This document shows, piece after piece, positions 40,970-50,454 of a DNA stretch of 64,000 bases (its first letter is position 1; each line of letters begins with the position of its first letter). The DNA is from CAWELS01 sp964468205. GTDB taxonomy: Bacteria > Acidobacteriota > Terriglobia > Bryobacterales > Bryobacteraceae. The stretch is taken from positions 1-64,000 of the forward strand of contig CAYXVG010000035.1 in the NCBI GenBank assembly GCA_964468205.1, given 5' to 3'. The position numbers and the translations under genes are program-made. The notes beneath the pieces were generated by a model. The model saw only the letters and a program-made list of their open reading frames with translations, did no database searches and had not been told where the DNA came from.

Positions 40970-42367
40970 ATGGAATACTCGGTAGATCTCACCCCCAAGC
41001 AAGTGCCGCCGGTGGAGACCCGGTTCAGGCGAATTCGAACCGCCATACCCGCGCCGGAATCGGTTCCAATCATAAAAAAGCTCTATGAGCTGGAGCCCCG
41101 GGCCCTGCAGGGGCAGCCGCCAGTGGTGTGGGACCGGGCCGAGGGCTTTCAGGTCTTCGATAACGCCGGTAATTGCTGGATCGACTGGTCCGCCGGCGTC
41201 CTGATCACGAACGCGGGCCACGGGCGGAAAGAAATCGTCGATGCAATTCGGGAAATGATCGACAAGCCCCTTCTGACCACCTTCGCTTTCCCGAGTGAAA
41301 TTAAGGCGCGGCTGGTGGAAAAACTCGCGTCACTTTATCCGGATCCCCTGAACAAAGTGCTGGTTCTGTCAACTGGCTCAGAGGCGGTCGAAAATGCGAT
41401 CAAGTTCACCCGAACGCATGGCTTGCGCGTGGGCGGACGCTCGAAGAACGTAATTGTCTCCTTTTCCGGAGCTTTTCATGGCCGGACCTTGGGTTCGCAA
41501 CTGGCCGGCGGGATCCCTTCCCTCAAAGAGTGGATCGTGAATCTCGACCCGGGTTTTGTCCAGGTTCCGTTTCCCGATGGATACCTGTGTGAGAACACCT
41601 CCTTTGATTACTTCCTGACCTGCCTCCGTGAGCAGGAAGTTGAACCGCGCGACGTCGCCGGCGTGATGCTCGAAACGTACCAGGGGGGTAACGCCAGCTT
41701 CGCGCCAGTGGAGTATATAAAGACGCTGCGTGAGTGGTGTACCGGCCACAATGCCCTCCTGATTTTCGATGAGGTGCAGGCAGGCTTCGGGCGGACAGGC
41801 AAGTTTCACGCCTTCGAGCATTACGGTGTCGTGCCGGATCTTTGTACCGGCGGCAAGGGACTCTCCGGATCATTGCCCCAGTCCGCGCTGGCCGGGCGGG
41901 CCGACGTGATGGACCTCCATCCGCCACTCAGCATGACCAATACTCATGCCGGCAGTCCGGTACCGTGCGCGGCGACGCTCGCCTCGATCGATCTGATACT
42001 CAGCGAAAAGCTCACGGAGAATTCGGCCCGGATGGGCGAGATTCTCGATCGAAGACTAAAGGCGATGTGGGGGCGGCACAAGGAGATCGGCTTCGTCGCT
42101 TCGGGCCGGGGCTTGGTGGCGGGACTGGCGCTGGTGAAGCCGGGTACGAAGGAACCGGACGGCGCTTTGGCGAAAGACGTCACGTGGCGCTGTCTGGAGA
42201 AGGGTGTCCTGATGTTCGCGCCGGTGGGCGCCGGCATGGGGACGCTGAAGATTTGCCCTCCGCTCGTGATCAATGAAGAAGCGATGACCGAGAGCCTGGA
42301 TGTGTTCGAGGAGGCCTTCGCCGAAGCTGTGGCGGCGCGTGAGGGGGAGAAGGTCCACACTTCATGA
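40970..42367 (+). CDS. Class III PLP-dependent aminotransferase
   Basis: The 465-residue enzyme is of the acetylornithine/4-aminobutyrate aminotransferase group. The cofactor pocket is visible as STGSEAVENAIKF, LIFDEVQAGFGRTGKF (aspartate to the pyridine nitrogen) and TGGKGLSG, with K296 forming the Schiff base. The C-terminus ends in MGTLKICPPLVINEE, typical for class III enzymes. Its last four bases overlap the start of a Gfo/Idh/MocA gene (ATGA), suggesting that the two act in one pathway, perhaps on an amino sugar or an amino acid derivative. Substrate is unknown. Confidence 0.9.
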   Translation: MEYSVDLTPKQVPPVETRFRRIRTAIPAPESVPIIKKLYELEPRALQGQPPVVWDRAEGFQVFDNAGNCWIDWSAGVLITNAGHGRKEIVDAIREMIDKPLLTTFAFPSEIKARLVEKLASLYPDPLNKVLVLSTGSEAVENAIKFTRTHGLRVGGRSKNVIVSFSGAFHGRTLGSQLAGGIPSLKEWIVNLDPGFVQVPFPDGYLCENTSFDYFLTCLREQEVEPRDVAGVMLETYQGGNASFAPVEYIKTLREWCTGHNALLIFDEVQAGFGRTGKFHAFEHYGVVPDLCTGGKGLSGSLPQSALAGRADVMDLHPPLSMTNTHAGSPVPCAATLASIDLILSEKLTENSARMGEILDRRLKAMWGRHKEIGFVASGRGLVAGLALVKPGTKEPDGALAKDVTWRCLEKGVLMFAPVGAGMGTLKICPPLVINEEAMTESLDVFEEAFAEAVAAREGEKVHTS

Positions 42368-43605
42368 CCGTCCCCACCGTAACCATAGTCGGCGGCGGCA
42401 TGATCACCAATGACCAGATCCTGCCCTCCTTCTATCACCTGCAGCGGCAGCGCGTCATTGGCGATATCTCCATTTGCGCGCTGAGCGCCCGGCCACTTCA
42501 GGCGCTGGCGAATTCCGCGGTGTTCTCCCGGACATTTCCAGGACAGTCATTCCGCGCTTTTCCCGATCTCAGAGCCGACCCGGATGCGGCCGAGCCGGAG
42601 CTCTTCCGGAAGGTGGTCGCCGAGATGCCGGCGCGAAGCATTGTGGTAGTGGCCGTCCCGGACCAGTTGCACTACGACGTGGTGATGACAGCGCTCGGAC
42701 ACAACCAGCACGTGTTGGTTGTGAAACCGCTCGTGCTCAACGCAGGGGAAGGACTTGAGATCGAACGGGAGGCGCGCTCCCGCGGCCTGCTGGTCGGCAT
42801 CGAGTATCACAAGCGCTTCGACGACCGCAGTCTGCTTGCGCGGCGGCGTTATCGCGAAGGACTTCTGGGCGAATTTAAGCTTGGCACATCATGCCTGCTT
42901 GAAAAGTGGTACTACCGGGAATCGAACTTCCAGAACTGGTGCACCACGGAGAACTCCGACGCCTTTACTTACATCGGGTGCCACTACGTGGATCTGGTCC
43001 ACTTCATCACCGGACTGCTGCCCGTTTCGGTGAGCGTCTACGGCGTGGTGGACCGTTACCCAAACGGCAAAGAAGGCTACCTCTGGACCGACGCCCGCGT
43101 CATCTGGAACAACGGCGCCTGTCTCAACGTCCAGAACGCTCTTGGCTTCCCGGACGATGCTCCGGGTTCCAACATGCAGGGCCTGACGATGTACTGCTCG
43201 AGCGGTACGAAAGGCGCTTGGATCGAGCACCGGGATCAATATCGCGGCATAAAGCACTGCTACACCGAAGCGCCAGCGGCGCCGGGCCTCAATGCCTGCT
43301 CGGAACCAAACACGGACTACTTCCAGTACGTAGATCTCGGCGGTCCCGGCCTTGTGCCTTCCGGCTATGGCTATCGTTCCATCGAGTACATCGTTCAGGC
43401 AATTATCCGATTGGAAACGGCGCCGGACAAAGAACGGAACGCGCTGCTCGAACAGTTCGATTCCGCGGGCATTATGGCGACGCCGGCGAACAGCTTGCAC
43501 AATGAGCTCGTGATTGAGGCTGGGCGGCGGTCAATTCTCAACGGAGGCCGGGAAGCGCTGATCGAGTACTTGCCGAAGCCGCGGGTCCGGTTGCGGGAGT
43601 GGTGA
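42364..43605 (+). CDS. Gfo/Idh/MocA family oxidoreductase, cytoplasmic
   Basis: The 413-residue protein starts at the ATG inside the upstream stop overlap. It has no signal peptide. The Rossmann motif TIVGGGMITNDQIL is at the N-terminus, and the usual EKP motif reads VKPLVLNA (V120-K121-P122), keeping the lysine but not the glutamate. The second half includes FTYIGCHYVDLVHFITGLLP, with the histidine common in this family. It is probably an NAD(P)-dependent dehydrogenase acting with the aminotransferase. Five cysteines in the C-terminal half are unusual but may be incidental. Confidence 0.88.
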   Translation: MTVPTVTIVGGGMITNDQILPSFYHLQRQRVIGDISICALSARPLQALANSAVFSRTFPGQSFRAFPDLRADPDAAEPELFRKVVAEMPARSIVVVAVPDQLHYDVVMTALGHNQHVLVVKPLVLNAGEGLEIEREARSRGLLVGIEYHKRFDDRSLLARRRYREGLLGEFKLGTSCLLEKWYYRESNFQNWCTTENSDAFTYIGCHYVDLVHFITGLLPVSVSVYGVVDRYPNGKEGYLWTDARVIWNNGACLNVQNALGFPDDAPGSNMQGLTMYCSSGTKGAWIEHRDQYRGIKHCYTEAPAAPGLNACSEPNTDYFQYVDLGGPGLVPSGYGYRSIEYIVQAIIRLETAPDKERNALLEQFDSAGIMATPANSLHNELVIEAGRRSILNGGREALIEYLPKPRVRLREW

Positions 43606-43665
43606 CCGCTTCGCGGGGGCGGGGCCGCGGTTGGGGAGAATGAGGTGCAAAACCGCTTGCCTTGT

Positions 43666-44751
43666 CTACTGGAACGGCACGCGGACGGCGGCGGACTGGG
43701 CGCCTTCGACAACACGCCAATCGAAGACGAGAAAATTCTTGCCTTGCTCGTTCATGGCAATAAGGATCCCAGCGGGCAGTTCGGGACCAAGGAACGTTGA
43801 CGTTGCTTCAATGCCGTCAGTGGAATCGGCAGGGCCCTTCACCACCTTGACGACCTCGGAGTGGTCGTGCGGGTTTCCAATGGCTCCTTCGCGGCGGAAC
43901 AGAACGTACTGACTGTTTTTCGTCCGCTGATCGGTGCAGATGATATAGCCTGTACCGCTGTCTTCCTTGTAGATGGCGATGCCTTCCCGATCACCCCGGA
44001 ATCCAGTAGTACCGAACAGGGCCAGTTCGCGGCTTGCGGCAGGATAGTCGGGGTCGGCCGCCCATTTTCGGATGCCGCGCCCCTCGTCGGCGTAATAGAC
44101 GAAGCTGAGCTCGTCGTCGACGGCGATCGCCTCGATCTCACTCTTCCCGCTGAACGTCCCGAATTCCCGGACCTTCGTGCCACGGATTCCGTTGGAGCCG
44201 TCGTCTTCGAGCAAATACTGCCACAGGTAGTCTTCCTTTGGACCTGACTTTCGGCTAACCACGGCGAATACGGCGCTGTCGGTTGGCCGTTTGTATAGTC
44301 CGATGCCCATCGGTTCCGAGGCTTCGCCCCTCTGGCCCTCGAAAACCGGGACGGCGCCGATCTCGCGAAGATCGCCACCTTCCGCGGGAATGTGAAAGAT
44401 CCGCAAGCGATGCTGGTAGCGCTCTGTTACGACGGCGATATCCAACGGCGTGCCGTTGAATAGGAAGCCATATTCGACGTCCACGTTATTAGGACGGTCA
44501 ATTCCCTTGATCGTCTGGCGCATCCTCCCGTCCAGGCCGAACACGTGCAGCGCTCCATTAGGCGCCGCAACCTTGTTTGTTCCAAGAATGAGACTCTTCC
44601 CGGGATCCTCGGGATGCAACCAGATTGCCGGGTCATCAGGGTCATCCGGGACTGGGTCAGTGGCGTAGGTAGCCTCAATTTCAACCGCATCATATTGGAC
44701 CGGTGGAGCGCACCCCGCGAGGAGGATTGCGATGGCTAGGAATGAGCGCAT
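43666..44751 (-). CDS. Beta-propeller phytase, predicted lipoprotein
   Basis: The 361-residue protein matches calcium-dependent beta-propeller phytases (3-phytase), which release phosphate from inositol hexakisphosphate. A short lipoprotein signal ends LLAGC (cysteine 14). Family segments include DDPAIWLHPEDP, GTNKVAAPNGALHVFGLDG, NNVDVEYGF and a calcium-site-like EAIAVDDELSFVYYADE. It stands alone on the minus strand. The divergent gene downstream on the plus strand is a TonB-dependent receptor, 142 bases away, which could conceivably share a regulatory region. Phosphate regulation is plausible but no Pho box was identified. Confidence 0.9.
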   Translation of the reverse strand: MRSFLAIAILLAGCAPPVQYDAVEIEATYATDPVPDDPDDPAIWLHPEDPGKSLILGTNKVAAPNGALHVFGLDGRMRQTIKGIDRPNNVDVEYGFLFNGTPLDIAVVTERYQHRLRIFHIPAEGGDLREIGAVPVFEGQRGEASEPMGIGLYKRPTDSAVFAVVSRKSGPKEDYLWQYLLEDDGSNGIRGTKVREFGTFSGKSEIEAIAVDDELSFVYYADEGRGIRKWAADPDYPAASRELALFGTTGFRGDREGIAIYKEDSGTGYIICTDQRTKNSQYVLFRREGAIGNPHDHSEVVKVVKGPADSTDGIEATSTFLGPELPAGILIAMNEQGKNFLVFDWRVVEGAQSAAVRVPFQ

Positions 44752-44893
44752 GAACCCTGTAAATTACCACATCCACGTTGCGAGCTCATCGCAGTAACCT
44801 CTCTGTCACGCAACTGTACTTCATAGTTCAAGTTCACTTGCTACACTCCGTGTTCAACGAGGTTGTTCTGCAGTACTCCCGGAGACACTTCAC

Positions 44894-47800
44894 ATGAAAA
44901 AAGACATACCAAGGATTTGTTTGTTCCTATGCATGTTCGCGATCTGGTTTTCTCAGGCCCTCGGGCAGGTAGGGGCGGGAACCGGTCTTAGTGGCCGCGT
45001 GCTGGATCCCTCGGGCAATTCCGTGCCCGAAGCCGTGGTCACGGTCACGAACGTCGAGAACGCAGAGAAGCGTTCGACCACCGCCGCGGCAGATGGATCG
45101 TGGGCGATCCGGTCCCTTACTGCCGGCCAGCACCGGATCGAGGTCGAGCGCGACGGCTTCAAGAAGCTGGTGAGGTCTGGAATCACGGTGACCTCCCTCG
45201 AGATGCAAACCGTCGAGCTGGTTCTTGAAATCGGTGAATTGCGACAGACAGTGGAGGTTACCGCCGACGCTGAAATGACTGACTCTGACTCGGCGACGGT
45301 GGTGCGAACCCTCGACAATCGCGAGTTGGAGTACCTGCCGACCGCGGCCCGGAACTTCACCCAGTTGCTGATCATTCAACCTGGAGTTACGGCTGACCTG
45401 ACCGAGCCGCTGACCAACAACAATAACAACATCTCGCCGAGCGTGAATGGAGCCCGGACCACCTCCAACAGCTTCGTCTTTAACGGCATCGACGTAACCA
45501 ACCTGCTTTGCTGCAGCAGCCGAATCACCGGCGACCGCGGAACCATCGAAGAAGGCGGCGGCTCTCTCTCGCGGAATATCGCGCCGGCGCCCGAGACACT
45601 GGCCGAGGTGAAACTGCAGACGAGCCTCTACGACGCGGCCACAGGCCGCAACGGTGGAGGCAACTTCGTGCTCGTCTCCAAGAGCGGCACGAATGACTAC
45701 CACGGCAGCGCCTACTACTTCATGCAGAACGAGAAGCTGATCGCCAACGACTTCTTCTTTAACAAATTCGAGTTGGACCGGCAGCGGCTTCGCCGGCACG
45801 AAGGCGGCTTCACATTTGGCGGGCCATTGGTGATTCCGGGCGCTTACAACGGAAAGAACCGGACGTTCTTCTTTGGGTCCTACCAGCGAACAGAGGCGGA
45901 CACCACCTATGTCGACTCGGCCAGCACTACCACTCGTATCCCTGCGGCGCTCACCGATGACCGAAGTGTGGCCGGTATCACTTCTTTCGCCCAATCGATC
46001 TGGGACCCGGAAAACTTCGGGCTTTTCAACCCAGCGGCTTTCAACGACACCTCGATCGCCCTGTTACAGGCAACGTACCCGGACGGCCGGTACCTAATCC
46101 CCTCTGGCGCCAACGGGCGAAACTGTGAGGAGGAGGATCTCGGCGTTACCTGCCAGGTACTCGACACCCAGCCGGCTACCTATAGGCAAGACCAGTTCTC
46201 CGTCAACTTAGACCACGAGATTTCAAGCGCCAACCGGCTTAGCGGCAAGTTCTTCTATACTGATCAGCCGAGCCTCAATCCGTTTTCCGACTCCGACGCC
46301 GCCACGCTCTTCCAGACGAGCGAAGACACGAAGCAACGCACCTTTTCAATTACCGACACTCACGTCTTGGGTCCGGCCGTAATCAACGAGTTCCGGTTTG
46401 GTTACTTCTTCAACCGGAACGACCGGATAGCGGTGCCGTTTTTTACCAACGCGGAGTTCGGCATTAACAATCCCATAGCCAACGAGCGCCCGGATCTGGC
46501 GTTGATCGAGATCGCAGGTGGCGACGATATCGGCGACGATATTCTGGTCGGCACACCAGCGGATGACACGGATGACAAGCAGCAAACCTTCACCGTCGGG
46601 AACACGGTGTCGGTGATCAAGGGCAAGCACTCGCTCAAAGTCGGCGGCGAGTTCCGGCGTCATTTACTCCGGGGAGACCTGCGCGAGGTGAAGAACGGTG
46701 AAATCGGTGCCAAAGGCTGGCTCAATTTCCTGACCGTAGGCTACGCCAACCCGGCGGAGGACGGCGACGCGGAACAGCTTGACATGTCGATCAACTACGG
46801 CGAGACGCTACGCCACTACCGGATGTCAGACTGGTCACTGTTCTTCACCGATGACTGGAGAGTCACGCCGAATCTGACGCTCAACTTCGGCGTTCGGTGG
46901 GAGATGTTTGGCATGCCCTGGGAGCGCGATGGCTTGCACGCCACCTTCGATTATGACGCGGCGTTGGCGGCTCTGGATTCAGGCAGTGATACTCCCCTGC
47001 AAGACGGCTTCGTTTTTGCGTCAAATTTTGACCAGCAGAACTTTCCCGGCGCGGCAGCCTTGCCTTTGAGGATCGCTGACAGCAAGTCCATCCTTGAGAA
47101 CGACTACAACAACATCATGCCCCGGTTCGGTTTCTCTTGGTCCCCGTCAGGAAATCGGAAAGTCGCTGTGCGTGGCGGTTACGGCATCTTCTACGACCGC
47201 ATGACGGGCGCTTTCGTAAACTCTCTCCGTCAGGGCCCCCCGTTCTTCCGCGAAGCGGAGTTTGACGATGTTGGCAGCTACAACGCTTGGCCTCCTGACT
47301 TCAACACGCTTCCGATTCCGAACTTCGTGGTGGGGTTCGATGATGGCGAACCGCAACTGGAGGCCGCTGACAACCCGGGCGAGGAATTCGAGGCCTTCGA
47401 GACGCAGGTGATCGACCCAAACCTGTCCACCCCATACTTGCAGCAATGGAACTTGACGCTGCAATGGGAGTTTGCCCCGAACTGGCTGGCGGAAGTCGGT
47501 TACGTCGGGAGCAAGGGTACGAAATTGATCCAGATCTACAATCAGAACCAGGCGCTGGACGTGGCCGCTGTCGGCGGCTTCCTACCACGCTTGGGCGATG
47601 TGCCCAACGGCGGCTTCATTGGCAACTACTTCGACAGCCCTGACGACCAGTTCGTCAACCTGACACAACCGCCGTGCGACGTCACGGACGATCCGGAAGA
47701 CTGCGTGATTCCGGCGGAGCTTCGCGGCCGGATGCTCGGATTCGACGAGGACGAGGGCGTCAACACGATGTTCGCGGACTCCAACTCGATCTACAACTCA

Positions 47801-48487
47801 TTGCAGCTCAGCTTGGAGAAACGCTACAGCTCCGGCTTCATGTTCAACCTCAACTACACCTTCTCGCGCTCGATCGACTATTTCTCCGACGAAGGCATCT
47901 TCCAGGCGCAGCATGACCAAAGCCGGCCGTTCCTGAATCGGGGGCTGTCGGACTTCCACCGGAAGCACCGCTTCATCTTTTCCTGGAGTTGGGACCTTCC
48001 TTTCCGCGGCAACAAGTTTGTCGAGGGCTGGATGCTGAGCGGTATCGGCACACTGCAATCCGGCCGGCCATTGACCATTGTCGACGACGAGCTCAGCGGC
48101 TTCCTGTTCGCTTCCCGCGCGCCGCGGCCGAATATCGCGCGCGGCGCCACGCATGAGGACCAGAAGTTCACCGGAGGCTCTACCAGCAGCCGCGTGGACA
48201 ACTACCTCGACCGGAACGCGTTCGCCAGTTCGGGTGCGCAATTTGGCAACCTCGGCCGCAACACCGTGGTCGGACCTGATCAGACGCGTCTGGACGTGAG
48301 CTTGTCGAAGATCACCAATCTCACCGAGCGTTTCAACCTGGAGTTCCGGGCTGAAGGCTACAACATAACGAATACCCCCAACTTCCGCAATCCGGTACGC
48401 GATATGGACGATTCGAGCTTCGGGGAGATCCAGCAGATGCGCGGCGGTCCGCGGGTATTCCAGTTGGGTTTGAAGCTGCGTTTCTAA
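44894..48487 (+). CDS. TonB-dependent receptor, Oar-like, with carboxypeptidase regulatory-like domain
   Basis: The 1197-residue outer-membrane protein has a signal peptide (to about residue 25). A carboxypeptidase-regulatory beta-sandwich covers about 30-115 (GLSGRVLDPSGNSVPEAVV), and a plug domain about 120-220 (DNRELEYLPTAARNFTQLL). A long beta-barrel ends in the aromatic LGLKLRF. Such receptors are abundant in Acidobacteriota and are thought to import large substrates or to act in surface adhesion. No SusD-like partner is present. A GGAG stretch lies about ten bases before the ATG. Substrate is unknown. Confidence 0.92.
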   Translation: MKKDIPRICLFLCMFAIWFSQALGQVGAGTGLSGRVLDPSGNSVPEAVVTVTNVENAEKRSTTAAADGSWAIRSLTAGQHRIEVERDGFKKLVRSGITVTSLEMQTVELVLEIGELRQTVEVTADAEMTDSDSATVVRTLDNRELEYLPTAARNFTQLLIIQPGVTADLTEPLTNNNNNISPSVNGARTTSNSFVFNGIDVTNLLCCSSRITGDRGTIEEGGGSLSRNIAPAPETLAEVKLQTSLYDAATGRNGGGNFVLVSKSGTNDYHGSAYYFMQNEKLIANDFFFNKFELDRQRLRRHEGGFTFGGPLVIPGAYNGKNRTFFFGSYQRTEADTTYVDSASTTTRIPAALTDDRSVAGITSFAQSIWDPENFGLFNPAAFNDTSIALLQATYPDGRYLIPSGANGRNCEEEDLGVTCQVLDTQPATYRQDQFSVNLDHEISSANRLSGKFFYTDQPSLNPFSDSDAATLFQTSEDTKQRTFSITDTHVLGPAVINEFRFGYFFNRNDRIAVPFFTNAEFGINNPIANERPDLALIEIAGGDDIGDDILVGTPADDTDDKQQTFTVGNTVSVIKGKHSLKVGGEFRRHLLRGDLREVKNGEIGAKGWLNFLTVGYANPAEDGDAEQLDMSINYGETLRHYRMSDWSLFFTDDWRVTPNLTLNFGVRWEMFGMPWERDGLHATFDYDAALAALDSGSDTPLQDGFVFASNFDQQNFPGAAALPLRIADSKSILENDYNNIMPRFGFSWSPSGNRKVAVRGGYGIFYDRMTGAFVNSLRQGPPFFREAEFDDVGSYNAWPPDFNTLPIPNFVVGFDDGEPQLEAADNPGEEFEAFETQVIDPNLSTPYLQQWNLTLQWEFAPNWLAEVGYVGSKGTKLIQIYNQNQALDVAAVGGFLPRLGDVPNGGFIGNYFDSPDDQFVNLTQPPCDVTDDPEDCVIPAELRGRMLGFDEDEGVNTMFADSNSIYNSLQLSLEKRYSSGFMFNLNYTFSRSIDYFSDEGIFQAQHDQSRPFLNRGLSDFHRKHRFIFSWSWDLPFRGNKFVEGWMLSGIGTLQSGRPLTIVDDELSGFLFASRAPRPNIARGATHEDQKFTGGSTSSRVDNYLDRNAFASSGAQFGNLGRNTVVGPDQTRLDVSLSKITNLTERFNLEFRAEGYNITNTPNFRNPVRDMDDSSFGEIQQMRGGPRVFQLGLKLRF

Positions 48488-48520
48488 AGCTGTTCCCGAA
48501 TGTAAGCAGGCGGATCGTTT

Positions 48521-48544
48521 GGGCGGGCCCAGTGAGGCCCGCCC
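48521..48544. terminator. Hairpin between convergent genes
   Basis: GGGCGGGCC at 48521-48529 pairs perfectly with GGCCCGCCC at 48536-48544 over a 6-base loop. It lies between the TonB-dependent receptor (ends 48487) and the converging secreted protein gene (ends 48558). It can act for both; no T run is evident. Confidence 0.7.
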
Positions 48545-48557
48545 ATGTTACGTATGC

Positions 48558-50273
48558 CTATTGTATCGCCAGGGTGACTTCGTTGGTCTGGTAGCCGGGA
48601 CCTTGGATGACGAGGGGGACAGCGTCGCCTTTCGGGGCGTTCGCCGGGATGGTGAAGTTGATCTGGTAGAGTCCGGCGAATGTCGGAGTGAGACCCGCAA
48701 AGGCTGGCGTGATCTGAACTGGCAGCAATCCACCTCCCAGGAGAACCGTTGGAGTGGGTATCACGTGGGCCAGCGGGTCGGCTGGTGCAGGCTCGCCGGA
48801 GGGAACGCCGGGCGAGGTCGGCCCGAATCCAATGGCGTACATCACCAGGGTGTCGCCGGATCGCGCCGGACGGGCATCGACACCCGGCATTATGGGGACC
48901 GGAAACGTGCCATCGGTGTTGACGGCGATGGCGTAGTTGCCAAGGAAAGTAAGGATGCGAGGATTCTTCTCCGCTATCTGCACCGTCACCTTGTTGCCGG
49001 GCTGCCCGTTGCGGAAGATCTGGACGACGGCCTCTCCGGGCAGGGTTTCATTCGGAACCTGGAAGTTGATCTGGCCTTCCGATGAGTAAAACAGAGGCGC
49101 CTCGAGTCCGTTCACCAGGACCTTTGCACCGCCGAGTTCGCGCACCAAAGGCAGCTCGGTTCCAGTGGCCGGCGCCTCGCGCGAAAGCTGGTCTCCGAAC
49201 ACGGCCGCGATACCGCCGCGGGGAATGGGATCATTCGCGGCGAAGGTGGCGTTGTTGACCACGCCTTGCGGCCGGGCCACAGGCGGTCCCTGGGCGGTCA
49301 CGCGAAGCCGCACCCGCACCATGTGCGGCGCATTCACCGAGTTGGCTGAGATGGTGACCTCCCCCGCGTAGAGGCCTGGTTCGAGGCCTCCGGGGTCTGC
49401 TGTGATCTTCACGTGGCTGGAGACGAGTTCCGCTGCCAGCCACTCCGCTCCATCACTGGCCGAAGCGGATTCGACCACAATCTCGCGCAACCCACGGTTG
49501 CGGAGGGCCACGTAGTGTGTGGCGGCCGCCGAGCCGGCGGCAAGCTCCAGGTCAAGATGATTCGCTGACAGATCGCCGATCGGCTCATTGGTCACCTGCA
49601 ATGTAACGGGCACGTTCTTCACGTCGGGCGCAAATGTAGAGGCGGTGATGTTGATACTACCGTGATAAGTCCCTTCGTGGAGTGAACTATCCGGCCGTCC
49701 GGAGACGCGATAAGGGACCACAAAGCGAAATGTCCCGCTTCCGTCGATGCCGAGGCTGAGCCAGTCTCCTCCGGATTGCGTGCTGACCTCTGCACCAAGC
49801 CGGCCGTTCGTCTGGAAGTGGATCTCATCCGTCCCGCCGGGATGCGCATACAAGCTAATTGCATCCGGGATGCCTCCGCCGATACGGACAGTAACGGTAA
49901 CAGTCTGTGGCGCGTCAAGGGCGCTTGGGTCGGCGATCAGAACCGTTCCCGAACGCACCCCCTCTGCAAGGCTGCTCGTTTCGAGCGTGATTTGAATAGG
50001 CGTGCACGTGCCGGGACCGGACGAGCAGCTCTGCGGGGCGCCAATTGCTGGAGACAGCCAGGCGTCGGGCGACGACACCCCGAGAGCGAGCGTTCCGTCG
50101 CCGGCGTTCCATGCCTCCACGATCTGCACCTGGCCGTCGGCTCCCGGAGCAACGTCGAGCGGGCCGACCGTGGTGGTGGAAAGCCGTAGTTTCGGAGCGG
50201 CGAAAAGCTGCGCTCCGGCGCAACTCAGAACGAACAGGCACACGGCGAGCGCACGAATAGTAATCGATTTCAT
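48558..50273 (-). CDS. Secreted protein with BACON-like repeats and Solibacter-type C-terminal domain
   Basis: The 571-residue protein has a signal peptide (to about residue 26). It then has two or three immunoglobulin-like or BACON-like modules, marked by DAWLSPAI, GDWLSLGI and AEWLAAEL. The C-terminal 240 residues, from VVNNATFAANDPIPRGGIAA through GQINFQVPNETLPGEAVVQI to GLYQINFTIPANAPKGDAVP, match the domain known as TIGR03437, widespread in Solibacter-group Acidobacteriota. The function of that domain is not established; extracellular adhesion or carbohydrate contact is inferred from the modules. This is the strongest lineage marker in the window. It converges with the TonB-dependent receptor gene. 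Confidence 0.87.
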   Translation of the reverse strand: MKSITIRALAVCLFVLSCAGAQLFAAPKLRLSTTTVGPLDVAPGADGQVQIVEAWNAGDGTLALGVSSPDAWLSPAIGAPQSCSSGPGTCTPIQITLETSSLAEGVRSGTVLIADPSALDAPQTVTVTVRIGGGIPDAISLYAHPGGTDEIHFQTNGRLGAEVSTQSGGDWLSLGIDGSGTFRFVVPYRVSGRPDSSLHEGTYHGSINITASTFAPDVKNVPVTLQVTNEPIGDLSANHLDLELAAGSAAATHYVALRNRGLREIVVESASASDGAEWLAAELVSSHVKITADPGGLEPGLYAGEVTISANSVNAPHMVRVRLRVTAQGPPVARPQGVVNNATFAANDPIPRGGIAAVFGDQLSREAPATGTELPLVRELGGAKVLVNGLEAPLFYSSEGQINFQVPNETLPGEAVVQIFRNGQPGNKVTVQIAEKNPRILTFLGNYAIAVNTDGTFPVPIMPGVDARPARSGDTLVMYAIGFGPTSPGVPSGEPAPADPLAHVIPTPTVLLGGGLLPVQITPAFAGLTPTFAGLYQINFTIPANAPKGDAVPLVIQGPGYQTNEVTLAIQ

Positions 50274-50454
50274 TTGGTTTAATTTCTCCTGTGAAAATAG
50301 AGGACGTGCGGGTTGTGTTTCACCTATAAAGACCCGCTACCCGCACGTTTCAACTACAGCAAGGGTGGAATCAAACCAGAGCTTCCGCCAAGTGCTGGGT
50401 CCCGCCGCGATCTTCACCACGGCCGGCCGGCCGCTCCAATATCTGGACAGCCGG

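Noticed and set aside
48519..49085. Plus-strand open frame of 188 codons opposite the Solibacter-type secreted protein
   Set aside because: The minus-strand gene has a signal peptide and conserved domain; the plus frame has neither.
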